64,000 nt of DNA, from the NCBI GenBank assembly GCA_029379385.1, contig CM055610.1, forward strand, positions 20,485,422 through 20,549,421, given 5' to 3'. The position numbers and the translations under genes are program-made. Positions within the stretch are counted from its first letter, which is position 1; every line of letters begins with the position of its first letter. Of the stretch, positions 1-13,752 are shown one piece after another. This DNA is from Quillaja saponaria. Taxonomy: Eukaryota; Streptophyta; Magnoliopsida; Fabales; Quillajaceae. The notes beneath the pieces were generated by a model. It was not told the origin of the DNA. It was given only the letters and a program-made list of their open reading frames with translations, and ran no database searches.

Positions 1-1313
1 ATATATTACAATTCAACCAAAAATAAATTTTATTTTTTTTGCCTGAAGTGTTTCATTTCGCATTCCTTTGAATAACTCATGTACTCTTTTTATATTTTCA
101 TTATAATTATTTAAAGTCAAGATCTAACTATAGTGGGTTAGTGAGTTAGGCTTAGGGGAGAGTGCTGATTATCTTATAGTTTGAGACAGAGTGTTGTTTC
201 TTCAAGGAAGGTTGATTATTTTACATCAACAGCCACTCATTCTGAAACTCTGATGACACGTGACCAACACTAATATGACATACCATATGATACATCGCTA
301 TTTTTTCTTTATGTTATAGACCTTTGTTCTTTTTTGACGACACTCGCATCACTAAGATAAACACATCTTATGAAGTTAATAATACTAGATATTGGTTTAT
401 TTCATATAAAAGTATACAGTTAGAATACAATTAGGTAGTATAGTGTGTATAAATTATAATTAGATTTTTACCAAAACAAAACAAATTATAATTAGAGCAG
501 TGAGTTGGGGTTGGGCCTAGAGCTCATATGTAATTTGAAGCCCATGCTATACCAATTAATCCAATTTGAAGTCCAAGTTTATAGAGGTGAAGGTGGCTTT
601 GGTTGCCTGATGTTCTTGCTTAATTTTTCCATACCTTTCTCAGCAACCAACCAAGATTAAAAGATTTTTTTTTGATTTCTTTTATTTTATTTTTTATTGT
701 AGAGGCGAGGGTCGCTTTTTATTTGTTAACTTAAATTTAACTAAAAGTGACAATAAGTATCACATTGTTGGATTTTGAAAATTATAAGTTTAACATTTTG
801 ATGTTTTGAAGTATAAAAACAAAGTGATTCTTCCATCAAGGGATGAAAAGTATATATATTTTTTATTATATAAAATACTTAATTTCCTTGCATTAAATCA
901 GAAATTCCCTTAAGTAATTTTACCGTTTCTCCTCTTACATTTCATCCTACAGTTATATTTTATATAATATATATATATATAGATATATATTATAATCAGC
1001 ATTTTCTTGCAAACATAAATGTAATTTTTGTTTTTCTACATCAAATATTATAGTCTAATAGAGAGAGAATAGAATGCAGACAAGGGACTTATCCTATTAT
1101 TAATATAGTATAAGGAAAATACTTAATACGTACTTACATATTTATATAATTTTTATTTTTTTTATTTCATAAAATAAAAATGTAGGTAGGTAACTTTTAC
1201 ATTAGATAACATTACTATCATATTAATTCCACTTTACATATGGAATAATACATGTTGGGACTGAAACTTAAAAATTTATTTGAGAATGATTTATTTATGT
1301 AATGTTTATACGG
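1..1313. other. AT-rich intergenic stretch
   Basis: This is the region downstream of the minus-strand dioxygenase. It consists of AT-rich low-complexity sequence with short TA runs near 965-990. I see no coding signal or clear repeat boundary in it. Confidence 0.6.
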
Positions 1314-2745
1314 TTACAACCTAATTTTCTCCATGGATGACTGCACATCAATCTCATCACCGCCATTAGCTTCCAAGGATTCTTTGTAAGTCATTGCAAG
1401 ATATGCCGGCGGGTGATCTTCTTCATCGACAAACTCCGGTGCAGGACTAACAAACGTGTCCAGTGACGGTCCATGAAGCGTGGCAACAGATATTCTTTTC
1501 ATTTGGTTGTTGTCAACAATAACCCGATGAATATGACTCTTGTACTTGCCATTGGTTAAAATCTGCATGAAGCAAACCACATTTAACTGCCAAATAGGCT
1601 AATTGAGTATATATTCTATATATAAAAGTGACTATAATAATTTCAATAAAATTGACAAATCGTCTTTTATCACGAACTAAAAAGCTTATATATATTATAT
1701 AAATAAATATATGTCTGTACCTCAAGATGATCTCCAAGCTGGACGAGTATGGCGTTACGGGGCAAATAAACATTAATCCATTTTCCTTGATGAGAAAGGA
1801 CTTGGAGACCACCATTCACATCTTGTACGAGTGTAACACAAAAGCCAGGATCAGTGTGTTCAGGTACTCCGATACGACCTTTGGATTTGTAATTTGGGGG
1901 ATAAAGGTTCATGGAAGATACATCAAAGCCTGATTTCAGGTTAAGTGCCTTCTCTATGTAGCATTCTTCGAATCCTAATGTTTTAGACACAGCCCTTGCT
2001 AATCCTAACTCAATCTCCCTCATTTCTTTGAAATATTCTTCTAAAATCTCGCTGTGATTAATCATATTCAATCATTAATAATTAAACCAAAAAAAAAAAA
2101 AACAAATTATATATTTTAAATCATGCTTAACAATAAAATCATACCTGAAGTTTGATGGTTTGGATGGGAAATGTGGGTGGGGATGTGCAATCACCTTAAG
2201 ATATTCCCTATTTTCTCCAGAAGATGAGCGTAGACCCCATCTCATCCTATCAGTATGACTCTTTTTCTCATAAACCACTCTTTCCTCCAACGTTGTTGGA
2301 TCAAAGAAATCAGATATGCCCTTAAAAATATCCTCAAATACATGATAGGAAATATTATGGTTAACCAGCTGCAATCACATACATATATAAAAACTGACGT
2401 ATATAAGCATATATATGATCAAATAATTAAAAAAGAATTGATGAGTATATGTATTTTTTTCATTAATTTCTTATAGGGCACACATGTACGTACGTAGAAG
2501 AAGCCATACTCCTCGCAGACTTGGCCAAGGTATTTTAGGGCTTTGAATTGTTGATCTTGGTCATCAGAGAAGAGCATACAGTAGTCAATAGTGGGTATTA
2601 CTTCATCATCACTAGCTGCAAAGGTGTTGTCAGCAGTTGCAGCCTGATGATGATTTATGAGGAAGGAATCATTTGGTTGATCAAGGAAGGTGAAGGAGTT
2701 GGGTTCAAATAGGTTTTTGTTCAGCAGAGGAGCTGTTTCTGCCAT
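1314..2745 (-). CDS. 2-oxoglutarate/Fe(II)-dependent dioxygenase (2-ODD), 4 exons
   Basis: Four exons join in frame: 2745-2494, 2368-2145, 2051-1721 and 1562-1314, giving 351 residues, a normal length for a plant 2-ODD. All three introns read GT...AG on the minus strand. An N-terminal DIOX_N region contains IPTIDY and EEYGFFY/LVNH across the first junction. The Fe(II)/2OG core shows H224-x-D226 in PEHTDPG, a second metal histidine at H281 in IHRV, and the 2-oxoglutarate motif R292-x-S294 in KRISVA. These are all the catalytic residues expected for a soluble cytosolic oxygenase that couples 2-oxoglutarate decarboxylation to substrate hydroxylation. It most resembles the uncharacterised At3g50210/At3g46490-type clade rather than the GA or flavonoid oxidases, but that is from memory and the substrate is unknown. 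The start is the first Met and is followed immediately by conserved family sequence. No break is visible. Confidence 0.88.
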
Positions 2746-2857
2746 TTCAGAGATACAAAGACAAAGAGAAAGTTTGGAGAAAGCTTAGTAATTAGACAGC
2801 AGAAATAGAGCTCTGGCTTCTTTGTATGCATGGAGTATACTACCTAGGTTTGTCGAC

Positions 2858-2865
2858 CTTTATAG
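2858..2865 (-). promoter_or_regulatory. Candidate TATA box of the 2-ODD gene
   Basis: CTATAAAG on the minus strand lies about 115 bases upstream of the dioxygenase ATG, a usual plant distance. It is identified by sequence and position only. Confidence 0.45.
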
Positions 2866-3659
2866 CAGAAAGGTGGGCCTACTTTATTATTATTTTATCA
2901 TTTTCTATTCAAATTAAACAAAGCAGTGGGAAATTGCATAACCAAAACAACTTGCATATAAAATATTTGGCTTAATTAGTTCACATTTTTGAAGTCTTTT
3001 TTAAAAAAAATTCAATTCTGATAAGACAAATCAATGGTGGGTGGTAGAGTTAAAATTTAGCTCATATGATAAGATTTAAACACAAGACTTCACAATGTCA
3101 AAACATCTGTTTTAATCATGACTTTATCAGCAATTGTGAATGGTTTATACTTTATCCCATCAATAAATTATTATAGGCTGAGATCACATGTTTTTAGTTG
3201 TCTGTTTTTGAATAAGAATCATCAATTGATTCCCGTGAGAAAGTTCCTAACATTTTAACTGAGTTTTATTTAACGACGTAGTGGCATTTGAGGGTGTAAT
3301 GTGTTTCTTGAGTTCTACTTACATTAATTAATCAGAATTAATCTTTTGTTTTTTTTGGTTTGTAAACCTGGGTTTGTACGCAAGAGAGATTTGTGAAGAA
3401 TGAGAGCGTTGTGTTTCCTTTGTGATCTATGTATAGTGAGACATGTGTAGAAGAACTCTAGCCAAGAACGGCAAGTGATTTTGTACCTTTATTTGATTGG
3501 TTCACTAATTTCTCTTACATCTCTTAAATTCACTAATTATAGGCTACACTTCATTACAACTAAAGATTGAGATTATTTTTCTAATTTATAAATTATCTTT
3601 ATTTTATCCTTATCTTTTTACTTTTAATATTGTCTACTACTTTCTATCATCTTCCTTTT

Positions 3660-4110
3660 CTACTCTTACATATCTCCAATCTCCAATGGTTTCCATTATA
3701 AATAAAAAAAGAAATAACATTTTTTTTTCTTCAACCAAATAAACAATATAAAAGTTACCAAAAAAAGAAAAAAAAGAAGAAGAAAAAGAAGACAAAAGCT
3801 GTCAAAATTTTAATTATTTTGTCTACCACCGTAGCTATTTCTCATCTTTTTCTTTTTTTTTTTCTACTTCTACCTATCTCTACCTATCTCTAATGGTTTC
3901 TAATACAATAAATACATAAAAATCACCATTTAAAAAAATAAGCAAATAAAAAGAACAAATTAATCTTTTGATATTAAAATTTTGAGAAACAAATTCAAAA
4001 AGATAGAAAAAAACACAAGAAATAAATTTTTTTTTTCTTCAACCAAATAAAAATACAAAAGTTAGAGAAAAAAATTAAAATTAAAATTATTAAAATTTTA
4101 ATCATTTTGT
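3660..4110. repeat. Degenerate direct repeat, AT-rich
   Basis: Two blocks recur in the same order. An ATCTC..AATGGTTTC block occurs near 3670-3700 and 3870-3905. A block reading TTTCTTCAACCAAATAAA and running on to TTTTAATTATTTTGTC occurs at 3725-3820 and 4032-4110. The copies are diverged. It may be the remains of a small tandemly duplicated element. Confidence 0.5.
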
Positions 4111-4968
4111 TACTTTTCATTGATTTGGAAAAATAAAGAAAAAAAATTAAAAAAACCCTAGAGGAGAAGGAATATAGGAGAAATAATAGGAGATATGAAT
4201 GAGAAAGAGGGAAAAAAATTATAAAATAGTTAGATATAGTAATAATGAATTTAAATAAGATGAAAAAAATAATGAACTAATATAATAAGAAATGATTTAG
4301 AGAGTTTAGTTACAAAAATAAGATATGCCACTCGTGTGATAAAATTATGTAAAATATGTGTGTGTATGTAACATGTATAAGTGGACTAGTCAAATTGATA
4401 AACTGATTGTCTTATTGTTGATATGGCTTACTCGTGGTTAACTTTTATCATTTAAATATTGGGCTGCATTGTAATGTTGATGAATACACAAACTAAGTTG
4501 GTAAATGTTTGCCTTTATCTTGTTGGATGGTATGTATCTGAGATCTTTTCTTGTGTATATCAAAACTGTACATCTGAGTTCCTCGTCCTATTCTTGAGGA
4601 ACATGAGCTTGATCAATCATAAGATAGTCCTTGTTTGGTTGGACTTCCAAGTTCCAATTCCCAAAATCCAAACCTTGAGTTCGTCTAGGCCCGAAAAGAG
4701 AAAACCTAGAGTTCGTAATTCGTTGCTCAGCCCAAAAATACCAAGTGGCCCGTCCGGTATTTAAAGTGGGCCCATGGCCGGCAGTAGAAATAGAATGGAA
4801 AAACGCGTCTATGGCTTGAATTGGGTCGTTTCTCTGCCTATCAAATAAAAGTCAAATGAATCGTCTAGTCTGTAATAAAAAATCAAAAATGTCCAACTAA
4901 CCTTTCTCTTGACCAAAATAATAATTAATAAGAAAAAACCTTCAAATATTCTGAAATTAACCAAATGG

Positions 4969-4971
<3 letters not shown>

Positions 4972-5002
<31 letters not shown>
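4972..5002. repeat. (AT)n microsatellite
   Basis: An uninterrupted AT dinucleotide run of about 31 bases lies upstream of the TOL gene. It is likely polymorphic in length. Confidence 0.9.
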
Positions 5003-5007
<5 letters not shown>

Positions 5008-5420
5008 TTGATAAATTCAAAGAACTGAGACAAAAAAAAAAGAAGAAAGAAATTCCCCATGCGAACCATTTATATATAATGATGATGATGAAAAAAAAAG
5101 AGAAGAAGTAAATCTCTCTTCAAAATTGCCATAATTTTATTGGGTTGCTTTTTAGTTATTTGTTGCAGCCAAATATTTTTAAAACACTTTTTTATTTTTC
5201 AAAGAAAAAGAATTTCAAAATTAGATTAATATATATTTAAATAACCTTAAATAAATAAAAAGTCCAAGTCGATTCCAGACCCAAAGAGCCTGAGGCGAAG
5301 AAACCCCTCACCTAGAAGAGAAGAAAAAGTACTTCCAAATTCTGTTCCATTCTACTCATTCTGCATAGACACATCCTCACAATTGCTTCTGATTCTCATA
5401 CCATTTGGGGGTTTTGACAG

Positions 5421-6053
5421 GTATGTCTCCCTTAAATCCAACTTTAATCTTCTAGATATCTTTTCTAGGATAATCCCTCTTATGAATTTCATCTGCAAAG
5501 TTGGGTTTTAGGTTGTGGGTATATCAATTTTTGTAGGATCACAATCTGGGTAATCTGATTATTGAGTTTGTTTTGTTTGATTTACTGACCGGGGATTATT
5601 GGGTTTGGGGTTTTGTTTGTTGCTGATGTTCAAGTTAGTTCATTTACCATTGTATTTATCAATGATCTGAATTTTTTTCTTTTTATTTAGTGTTTAATTA
5701 TCTTTGGGTGTTGTAGAGTAACAGATTGTATGTTTTTACCCACTTCAATTTTCAGATAATTATTCTCTCATTTAAGTTGTCTTTCTGTCTTGAGGTTTAA
5801 CATTTTTGGGTTTCTGTCAATTGCTGAATTTTCGTTTTCCTCTCTAATTTATGCTGTATTCCTTCGATATTTCTTATACTATGTATGATTTAAGTTTTCA
5901 CTCGGAGAAAGGAGGATAAGTGGATAACAGTAGTTTTTAGTCTGATATGGTCTATTTTTGTTGAATATGTTCCAGATCATACTATTCAAATTAGTTTTTT
6001 TTTTCTTTTTGGGGAAATTATCTGATTTTTAATTTTCTGGTTTGAGTTTTTAG
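5421..6053 (+). other. Leader (5'-UTR) intron of the TOL gene
   Basis: A GACAG/GTATGT donor at 5421 and a TTTTTAG acceptor ending at 6053 bracket a T-rich, GT-AG intron. The exon that follows (from 6054) runs 36 bases before the ATG at 6090. The upstream leader exon starts around 5280-5330, although the transcription start cannot be fixed. Leader introns in plant housekeeping genes often raise expression. That is general knowledge and was not seen here. Confidence 0.6.
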
Positions 6054-6089
6054 GATATTCAAAGCAGCTGCCTGAATATTAAGAGAGAC

Positions 6090-9000
6090 ATGGCTAATAA
6101 TGCGGCTGCCTGTGCTGAGAGGGCCACTAGTGACATGCTGATTGGTCCAGACTGGGCAATAAATATAGAGTTGTGTGATCTCATTAACATGGATCCTGGG
6201 TATTGTTCTGATTCTGAATCTTTAACTTTTTCACCATGGATGGATCAAACCTCTACTTCAATTTCTTGTTATAGGGATAACCTAATTGGTCTGGAAGTAT
6301 GAACATCTCCAGTAAGAAAATGACTGAACTGGTTACACAATGAAAACGTATTGCTTAATTGGTGATGCTATAATTTTCTAATATAGTAAGCTTATGTTTC
6401 AATAAGTTGTTTGCTATGACGGTGTATATATTTTTACATTTTGTTTTAGTGCATTGCAATAACACTCCCTAGGCTTACCTATATTGCTTATATTCGAGAT
6501 TTCTCTTGGTCTGTGGAGTTCAGACCTTGGGGGGGGGGGGGGGAGGAGAATTTTCTTGGCCGACAATAAGTTGGATCAAACGGGTTAATCACCGAATATA
6601 AGCTGTATGTTGTTTTATTGAAAAATAAAGAAAAGATACTCATTCTGTGCCATTGGATTTGCCACTTTCTGATTGAAATTGTTGGCACCGAAATGTCACT
6701 TTTGGAAAGTCAAAAGTTAATAGTTACTTTCCCATGTTGCCCCGTATATCAAATTTGAATCTACTTTGTAAATTAGTTGTCACAACTTCTAACAATAAAA
6801 TTGTCTTACTTTGTGGCTAAAATTGGATGGATTTCATTAAAAACTCTATCCCATTTGTGACACTGACAGTGGGAAGGAGGTAATTTTGGTTTAGTTATTG
6901 TGACTTTACCTCCCCAACATACTTGTCAGTCATTGCCTTTTATTATGTTTAATTTCTGATGGATAGTTACCACTAACATGTTTTCTCAAATGCTCTGAAA
7001 TACTTCTGGATTAAATGAAAATTAAAGCCAGCATTGCAAAAACTAGTTCCACCTGACCTGCTTAGTTTAACTGGTCAAACCATCACCCTTCCCCTCTTTG
7101 GGCCAGATTGGACCCCTTTAAGCTTGACACACTATTTATTTATTAAGAGTTCAACCCAATCCCATCATATAGCCAAATGTCCCAAGTTAATCATTATGGA
7201 GTTACATCTTTTCTCGACTCAGAGTATGCCAGTGATTTAGTGAGTACTTGAAAGTTTTTAGAACAAAAAAAAAAAAAAGGCTTATAACGAGTATGGTTGC
7301 ATAATGTCATGCTAATACGATTCAGATTTCTTCTTTCTTAACAGTTGAAACTGACTTGGCAGGCTTGCTTTAAGAACTTTTGTTCCATTGGTTAGAAAAG
7401 CTGTTTCTGTCTTCTCATCATGCTAAGTACATTTTGGTCATTCCATAAGTTGTACTATGTACTGGGAGAAGTACAACACAAACATCATCTAGAGGAATAC
7501 TTGTGGTGTACTGAATAATTATTGTCCTTTCTTTTGGTTCGAAGCATATAAATTTCAATTCTGAACATGATTTTGTCTGTATTATTTCCTCTTCCATTTC
7601 TAGTGTTCAGATTGCACTGCCTGATGTTTTCTGTTGAAATAATTCCAAATTTGCAGGCAAGCAAAAGATGCTTTGAAGATACTTAAGAAGCGTTTGGGCA
7701 GTAAAAATCCTAAAATACAACTTCTGGCTCTTTTTGTGAGTAATTCTATCTTATACTTAATACTTTTAGATATTTGCTAAATATATAATTTGAGCTTGCC
7801 TGTAGATTTTTCAAGTTCCTTCTGAGTACTAGATATGAACCTTGTAATTGGTATTGTGCTGCAGTTCCAAGATATTCGGTTTTCAATACTTCCTAGAATC
7901 TACATATTCATCTCTAATATGCCTATGATAACAAAAGAGAAGCGATTACTTAACATAGATGTTTTGCATTGTATAACTTATGTAGGCATTGGAGACTGTC
8001 AGCAAAAATTGTGGTGAGAGTGTATTCCAGCAGATCATTGAACGGGATATCTTACATGATATGGTCAAAATAGTGAAGAAGAAGGTGTTTTTTTTATATC
8101 TACTGAGGTTTTGATAGATATCTTTCTTCAATAGTTTTCGTCCTATCTCCCATGCCTTATTCTCTTTAATTGTGGCTTACTTATCCTGTACTGTATACTT
8201 CTGATTCAATTGTACAGCCAGACTTAAATGTGAGGGAAAAGATACTGATTTTAATTGATACATGGCAAGAAGCTTTTGGGGGTCCAAGGGGAAGGTTTCC
8301 CCAGTATCACGCGGCATATAATGAACTGAAGGTGATTGCTCTTCCTTTTGAGTTTATGCATAGGTTTTGCAATTCTCAGAAGGATATGCATTGATATGCT
8401 GTTAGTAGAAGTGTGTATATGATTGTATAACATGATATCTCCTGCAAATTGATTGACTCGTGCATGGCTTGGATTAAATATCTTCTATATGGTTAGGTAG
8501 GTAATTAGCTAGATCAATTGATGCCTGCAATTTTTGTTGAAGAGGCTGCTATCTTCCTACTTTTACTGTTGGAATGTATGGAAGAGTAAACTGATACATA
8601 ATTGCTCAGCATTGGTTGTTTAGTTGTATTGTTGTTAGCATAGTTATCATGATGTTAACAGGTCTAGGTGCATTTTTTATCTTCTCTTCTTCCAATAGCA
8701 GTGAGAATTGCATGTTAGCTTCAGCATCAGCTTAGCTTCTCTACTACTCGGCACCACATGTTTTCAAGATGCTGAACTTCAGTGGCTAGATGCACCTCTA
8801 TAATTGACTATCTGCACCTATTCAATTGAACTACTTATTTTTCATAAAATATCTTCAGAGTTAGTATCGTTTTCATTCTATTTGTCTGTCCTTCTGTATG
8901 TGTGAAAAAAAATCCTTTGCAAGATGGTGGATGTGTGAATGTTAGATCATTCTGCCTGTAATATATATAATATTTTGGTTATCTGGCCTTATCCCTGACT

Positions 9001-12000
9001 AGTGATCATATATGTGCCTCATTATGGGACAGAAAAAGCATTATTCTGTTTGCTGTTTGTTAACTGCCTCTTGGATATTCTATGCTATGGTGTTGATATC
9101 ATTTATAATCACATTAAGATGATGGACATTTGTGCATGTTTGATCATTCCATATATTTCTTTCTAGTGCTCACCCCAGAAAAGCTGGAATAGAAGTACTA
9201 ATATAGCAGCACAAATTTGATATAATGATAACAATCAATATTGGCCAATTTCTGGGTCTTTTACATGTTGCCATGGATAGCAACAGAAGAAAATAATTGG
9301 TCTTTCATGTGTGACTACTTAACTAAATTTGTGATTGTTGAGATTGATATACATTTTCTGCTTATGCATTTGGGAAAAAATCAATTATCCAAGCATAATT
9401 AGTGACAAGTAATGTAGTTCTATATCAGACGTCAATAGGAGAATGTATTTTAGCTCCCAATGGAATGGCCTGTGTGTGTGACTGATGTAGATCACTGCTT
9501 CTTTATACAGTTTGATAATTCTATTCAAGTTCTTAAACTCTATCTGAAAATCATTCAATTAGCTTGTTAGCATATTGTAATGTTTTACTTCATAAGGGAA
9601 TATCATTTTATGTGGGCAAAATCAGTTTGAGTTTTGCCATGTAGATGGTAGAGTTAGGGACTACATAAAAACACTTTGTAGACAAAAGTGGGTTCTGCCC
9701 TTTGTTTAAAAGCGCCACTTCTTTTATTTTTCATTTTCCACATGTCTCACTTCTGTACACCTAGCAAATTTAGTAGTCTACATCGCCCCATCTACCCAAA
9801 CAGTTTTCATAGCTTTATTCTATCCCATTTCAGTTGTGCAATTGTTTTGACATGTCTTACTCAGACGTTGGTTTAAGACCTTGTCATTGTGATATTTCAG
9901 TCCATTATAAACTATGCAATCGTGCTCACTGTAAGAGGCATTGGTTATTTCTTCCTAATGGAAGCCTTGTTACAGGTGCAACATTGTTTTGCATGGTTTT
10001 GTTTCTCAATGATTTTGGCCTCCATATGATGTATTCATCTACATTAAGATGCAATTTATGTTTACATAAGCAGCATCATTATTGTTGTTCTATTTCAATC
10101 TTCAAAAATAAGCTGGTAATAGTATCCACAAGTTGTATCAAGTGTACAGCTTGAACACAGTTGTACTTGCTTCATCTTGAGAAATAAAAGCTGATAAAAT
10201 GCTTATTTTGAATCTTCATTTGTTATCATGCTAATTTCTAATAGTTGCATATAATTGTAATAATCCTCTCATGAATTGCCTAGCACTAACAATGCTTATT
10301 ATTGGCTGCTCTCTGCTGACTAATTAAATATTTTTTTTTTCTTCTGTAATATACTTTTATTTTATAATTTACAGTCTGCTGGAGTTGAATTTCCACCACA
10401 AGAAGAAAACAGCGTACCATTTTTCACTCCCCCCCAAACCCAGCCAATTGTTCATCCAGCTGCAACATATGAGGAGGCTGCTATTCAGGCTTCCCTAGAG
10501 TCAGATGTTTCTGCCCTTAGGTACTGTCTGAATTGCATCATGTTCCTTATACTGTTTTCCTTATTGCATAAAACACAGACATAAATACCACAAATTGAGG
10601 GATTTACAATGCAAGCCATCATGTGTTTAGTAAAACCATCGGAAATTGAACAAGTTAATTTGGTGTTTTGTATTATAATGTGCTAATTTAAAGAAAATTT
10701 AACACATGTGGATTTCACTAGCTGATTCTTTATTTAAAGAAAATTGTCTGATCATGTGATTAATCTTAAAGTTTCATTCTGATCAAATGAAATAAAATAC
10801 AACAAATTGTTGGCATCAGTGCACACTCATAATGATTAGTCCTATAAATCTTTGGTTTGGATTTCAGCTTAGTTATTTTTTTAATAATTTCCATGCTTTC
10901 TATTACTTGATTTGTATCTTTTGAGATAAGATTGTTGTTTATGATAATATCAGCTGACACTGGATGAGTATTGAAAAGAATATTAAAATTCTGATGCTTA
11001 ATCTTAGAAATAACTGCTTAGCTACTTTATGTAAATTGTCACAAATCTTGCAACCATGATGTTACTGTAGCACCGATTTTGCTTTTCATAACCACAATAC
11101 CATGTAAGACTTACCCTAAACCTGCATGTGCCAGCACCTTCGGACCATCTTGTCTTCTTTGCAGCCACTACTGCCTTGAATACATTTGTTCTGATGTTTA
11201 TATATTTGTAAGTGAAAATATCAGATCACTTTAGTGGCTTGTTTTGTCCGTAGGCAAGTAAAGTCATACTTGTTTAATATATATCAAGTTCTGCCCATGA
11301 CGTGCGATAGAAAAAATTCTTATTTCTTAATTTGTTTTTATTATTGGCTCGATCAGAGTCCTGAGAACCTGGCTTGAAATGTAAAGAGAAATAATTGTAA
11401 ATATTACATAATTTGATTAAATGATTTTCTTTCGTCTTATGGCTTTATAATTGTGCTATCGCTCCAACCATTAACATGGGGTTCTGAGTTTAGTATTTAT
11501 TTTTTTGTCGTTCATACACGCTCAACCAACTTATATATAAAATTAAAATCACTATACATACATTTGACAATTCATATAGCTAGCAATAATTTTTTATATG
11601 TCTCTGAGAGAAGCATTGGTTTCTATTTAAATTTGGTTTCAATCAGTCTGTCAGAGATTCAAAATGCTCGTGGATTAGCAGATGTGTTGTTGGAAATGCT
11701 TAGTGCTTTGGATCCTAAAAATCCTGAGGTGAATAATTTTCTTGTTCCCTGTATCTTTCCCTTTGACCTTTCCCTCCCCCTTTCCCCTTACCTTTGCTTA
11801 CTAAATTTGCAGCACCTTTTTTGTTTGTGCTTTTTACCACTGCCAGTTTTCTTGTATCAAAATGGACCATAGAAGATGAGTCTTGTTTATCTTAGAAGAT
11901 ATGATTTCCAGGAATTTCTGTACATGTGAAAAAGAAGTCATAAAAAAGTATATCCACTGATGCAGGATGCACTGATGAGAGAGCCAATTATGGGTTTGTT

Positions 12001-13632
12001 CCTCGGTTTCTCCATAGGTCTGACCCTGTAAATAAATGTAAAATAGTTTTAAGTGTCTTCATATGTGAAGGAAAGAAATTTATATCGGGGGTTGGTTGTG
12101 GAAATTTCAACATTTTTTGGGTGGGTGGGGAACCTTGGGGGGTGGGGGTGGGGGCAGAGGTGGTTAGTTATGTGATTTCACTTGTTGGCCTGGTTACAGT
12201 TTTTCCCCTTTTAGATGCTGTGATCTGGAATGTATTTTTTCTTACCGAGACTCTATTGAAGTGTACTCGGTGGGAGACTCCTAGAAGGGCTCAAAAATTT
12301 TCATTTCTGACAATCTCAAACCTTCAATTACCTATAGAACGCCCTAAAAGTCTTAACAGCAAAAATGCACTTCTCAAGAGTATTTTTTACTGGCTAACTG
12401 TTGGTATGTTCCAGTTTTTCAACTACCGTAGAAACAGTCTTTATCTGTTGCTCACTCCTCTTGGTTCCTAATTTTCTGGACATTGTGTGGCAGGGAGTGA
12501 AGGAAGAAGTGATTGTTGACCTTGTTGACCAGTGTCGTTCCTACCAAAAGCGTGTGATGCTTCTTGTGAATCATACAGTGTAAGAACTAAGAATATGAAT
12601 CTCAAATATATTTGTATTTTTTTTTTCCATATAGGAATGAGTTAGGATGACACCACGGTTGCTTCCCTTTCAGAGATGAGGAGCTTTTATTGCAGGGATT
12701 AACATTGAACGACAATCTGCAGCGTGTACTTAGTCGGCATGATGATATTGTGAAGGGAACATCCAGTTCAGTTCCAAGAGAAGTGCAAACTTCAGGTCTG
12801 CCACTTGTGAATAACCATGAGGATGATGAGTCAGAAGATGATTTTGCTCAACTAGCTCATAGGTGATCTTTGAACTTTTGTACTATGTTAGTTGTGTCAC
12901 TCTAATCTTTCTTTGGTGCAGTTGAAGTGTAGATCTCCCACTCCCACTTTCTAGTTTCATCATTGTAATTAATATGCAAAACATCATTTTTGCAGGTCAT
13001 CAAGAGATAACCCACATGGACTGGGCAGGAATCCAACCAATGATAAGCCACATTCAGTAAGAGTCAAACCACTTCTTCCTCCTCCACCCTCATCAAGGAA
13101 ACCAACCTCCTCTGATTCAGGAATGGTTGATTATCTCAGTGGTGATGTTTACAAAGCGGGAGGAACCACCAATAACTCAGAACCGACCTTTTCAGTTCCA
13201 GTTCCTCCTCCTAACGCATATTCTACTTCGTCATTGACTCCTAAGTCATCTTCCTCACCCCCTCCGTCAGTCATGAGTACCTCTTCACCAGTGTTCAGTG
13301 GACAGCCTGTATATGATGAACCATCTCTCATGAGCAAATCCTCAGACCATCTACCTCCAGCTCCCTGGGATACTCCATCTTCTGGCGTCCTTCCACCCCC
13401 ACCTTCAAAGCACGATCAGAGACAACAATTTTTTGATCAACACAGTGGGCCTTATTCAAGTGGTGGATCCAGTTCTTCATATGACAGCTTGGTAGGACAA
13501 GCACAGAATCTCTCTCTTAATTCATCTACACCAACCAAACAAGAGAAACCAGAAGACGTGCTCTTCAAAGATCTTGTTGACTTTGCTAAAGCTAAATCAT
13601 CGTCACCTTCAAAAGGCAATAGGTCTTTTTAA
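6090..13632 (+). CDS. TOM1-like (TOL) VHS-GAT ubiquitin-sorting adaptor, 9 coding exons
   Basis: Coding exons are 6090-6199, 7657-7735, 7986-8084, 8218-8331, 10375-10520, 11647-11728, 12494-12579, 12674-12862 and 12996-13632. All are GT-AG and in frame, giving 513 residues, close to Arabidopsis TOL3-type proteins. Residues ~8-135 form a VHS domain ([52 protein letters not shown]). Residues ~180-270 form the three-helix GAT domain ([47 protein letters not shown]). Next comes an acidic EDDESEDDF stretch, then a long Pro/Ser-rich disordered tail with PPPP runs and a C-terminal [17 protein letters not shown] proteins bind ubiquitinated plasma-membrane cargo at endosomes and pass it to ESCRT for vacuolar degradation, doing the work of ESCRT-0, which plants lack. 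The ATG is the first in the second leader exon and opens directly on the family's N-terminus. No defect is seen. The 2.0-kb fifth intron (8332-10374 after the fourth coding exon) is unusually long. Confidence 0.93.
6529..6543 (+). repeat. Poly-G run of 15 inside the first TOL coding intron
   Basis: Fifteen consecutive guanines sit in otherwise AT-rich intronic sequence. Such a run is prone to slippage and sequencing error, so its true length is uncertain. Confidence 0.85.
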
Positions 13633-13746
13633 GTTAAGTTTGGATTGCTTGGGGTGGTACAGCTTTTGAATATTTGCTTGTTGGATCATTTAATTGTTTG
13701 TAGGAGGTTTGTTATGGTTTGTCTGTGTCTTTTTACTCTCTTTCTT

Positions 13747-13752
13747 AATAAA
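13747..13752 (+). terminator. AATAAA polyadenylation signal of the TOL gene
   Basis: A canonical AATAAA lies 115 bases past the stop codon in a T-rich 3' region, with upstream TTGT/TGT elements typical of plant 3' ends. Confidence 0.6.

Larger units (their letters stand above)
2866..5280. other. AT-rich intergenic region between divergent genes
   Basis: No gene is recognised between the 2-ODD promoter and the TOL leader exon. The region contains A/T homopolymers, a degenerate direct repeat (3718-4110) and an (AT)n microsatellite. A 101-codon frame at 4459-4764 has no family resemblance and is treated as chance. Confidence 0.55.

Noticed and set aside
4459..4764. 101-codon plus-strand open frame upstream of TOL
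   Set aside because: No domain, signal or family resemblance and no splice context. It sits in low-complexity intergenic sequence.
9688..10154. Open frames within the long TOL intron
   Set aside because: Cys/Leu-rich chance frames inside an intron whose flanking exons join perfectly. No motif seen.
11453..11872. 139-codon frame covering a TOL exon
   Set aside because: Only residues encoded by 11647-11728 are real TOL sequence. The rest is intron read-through.
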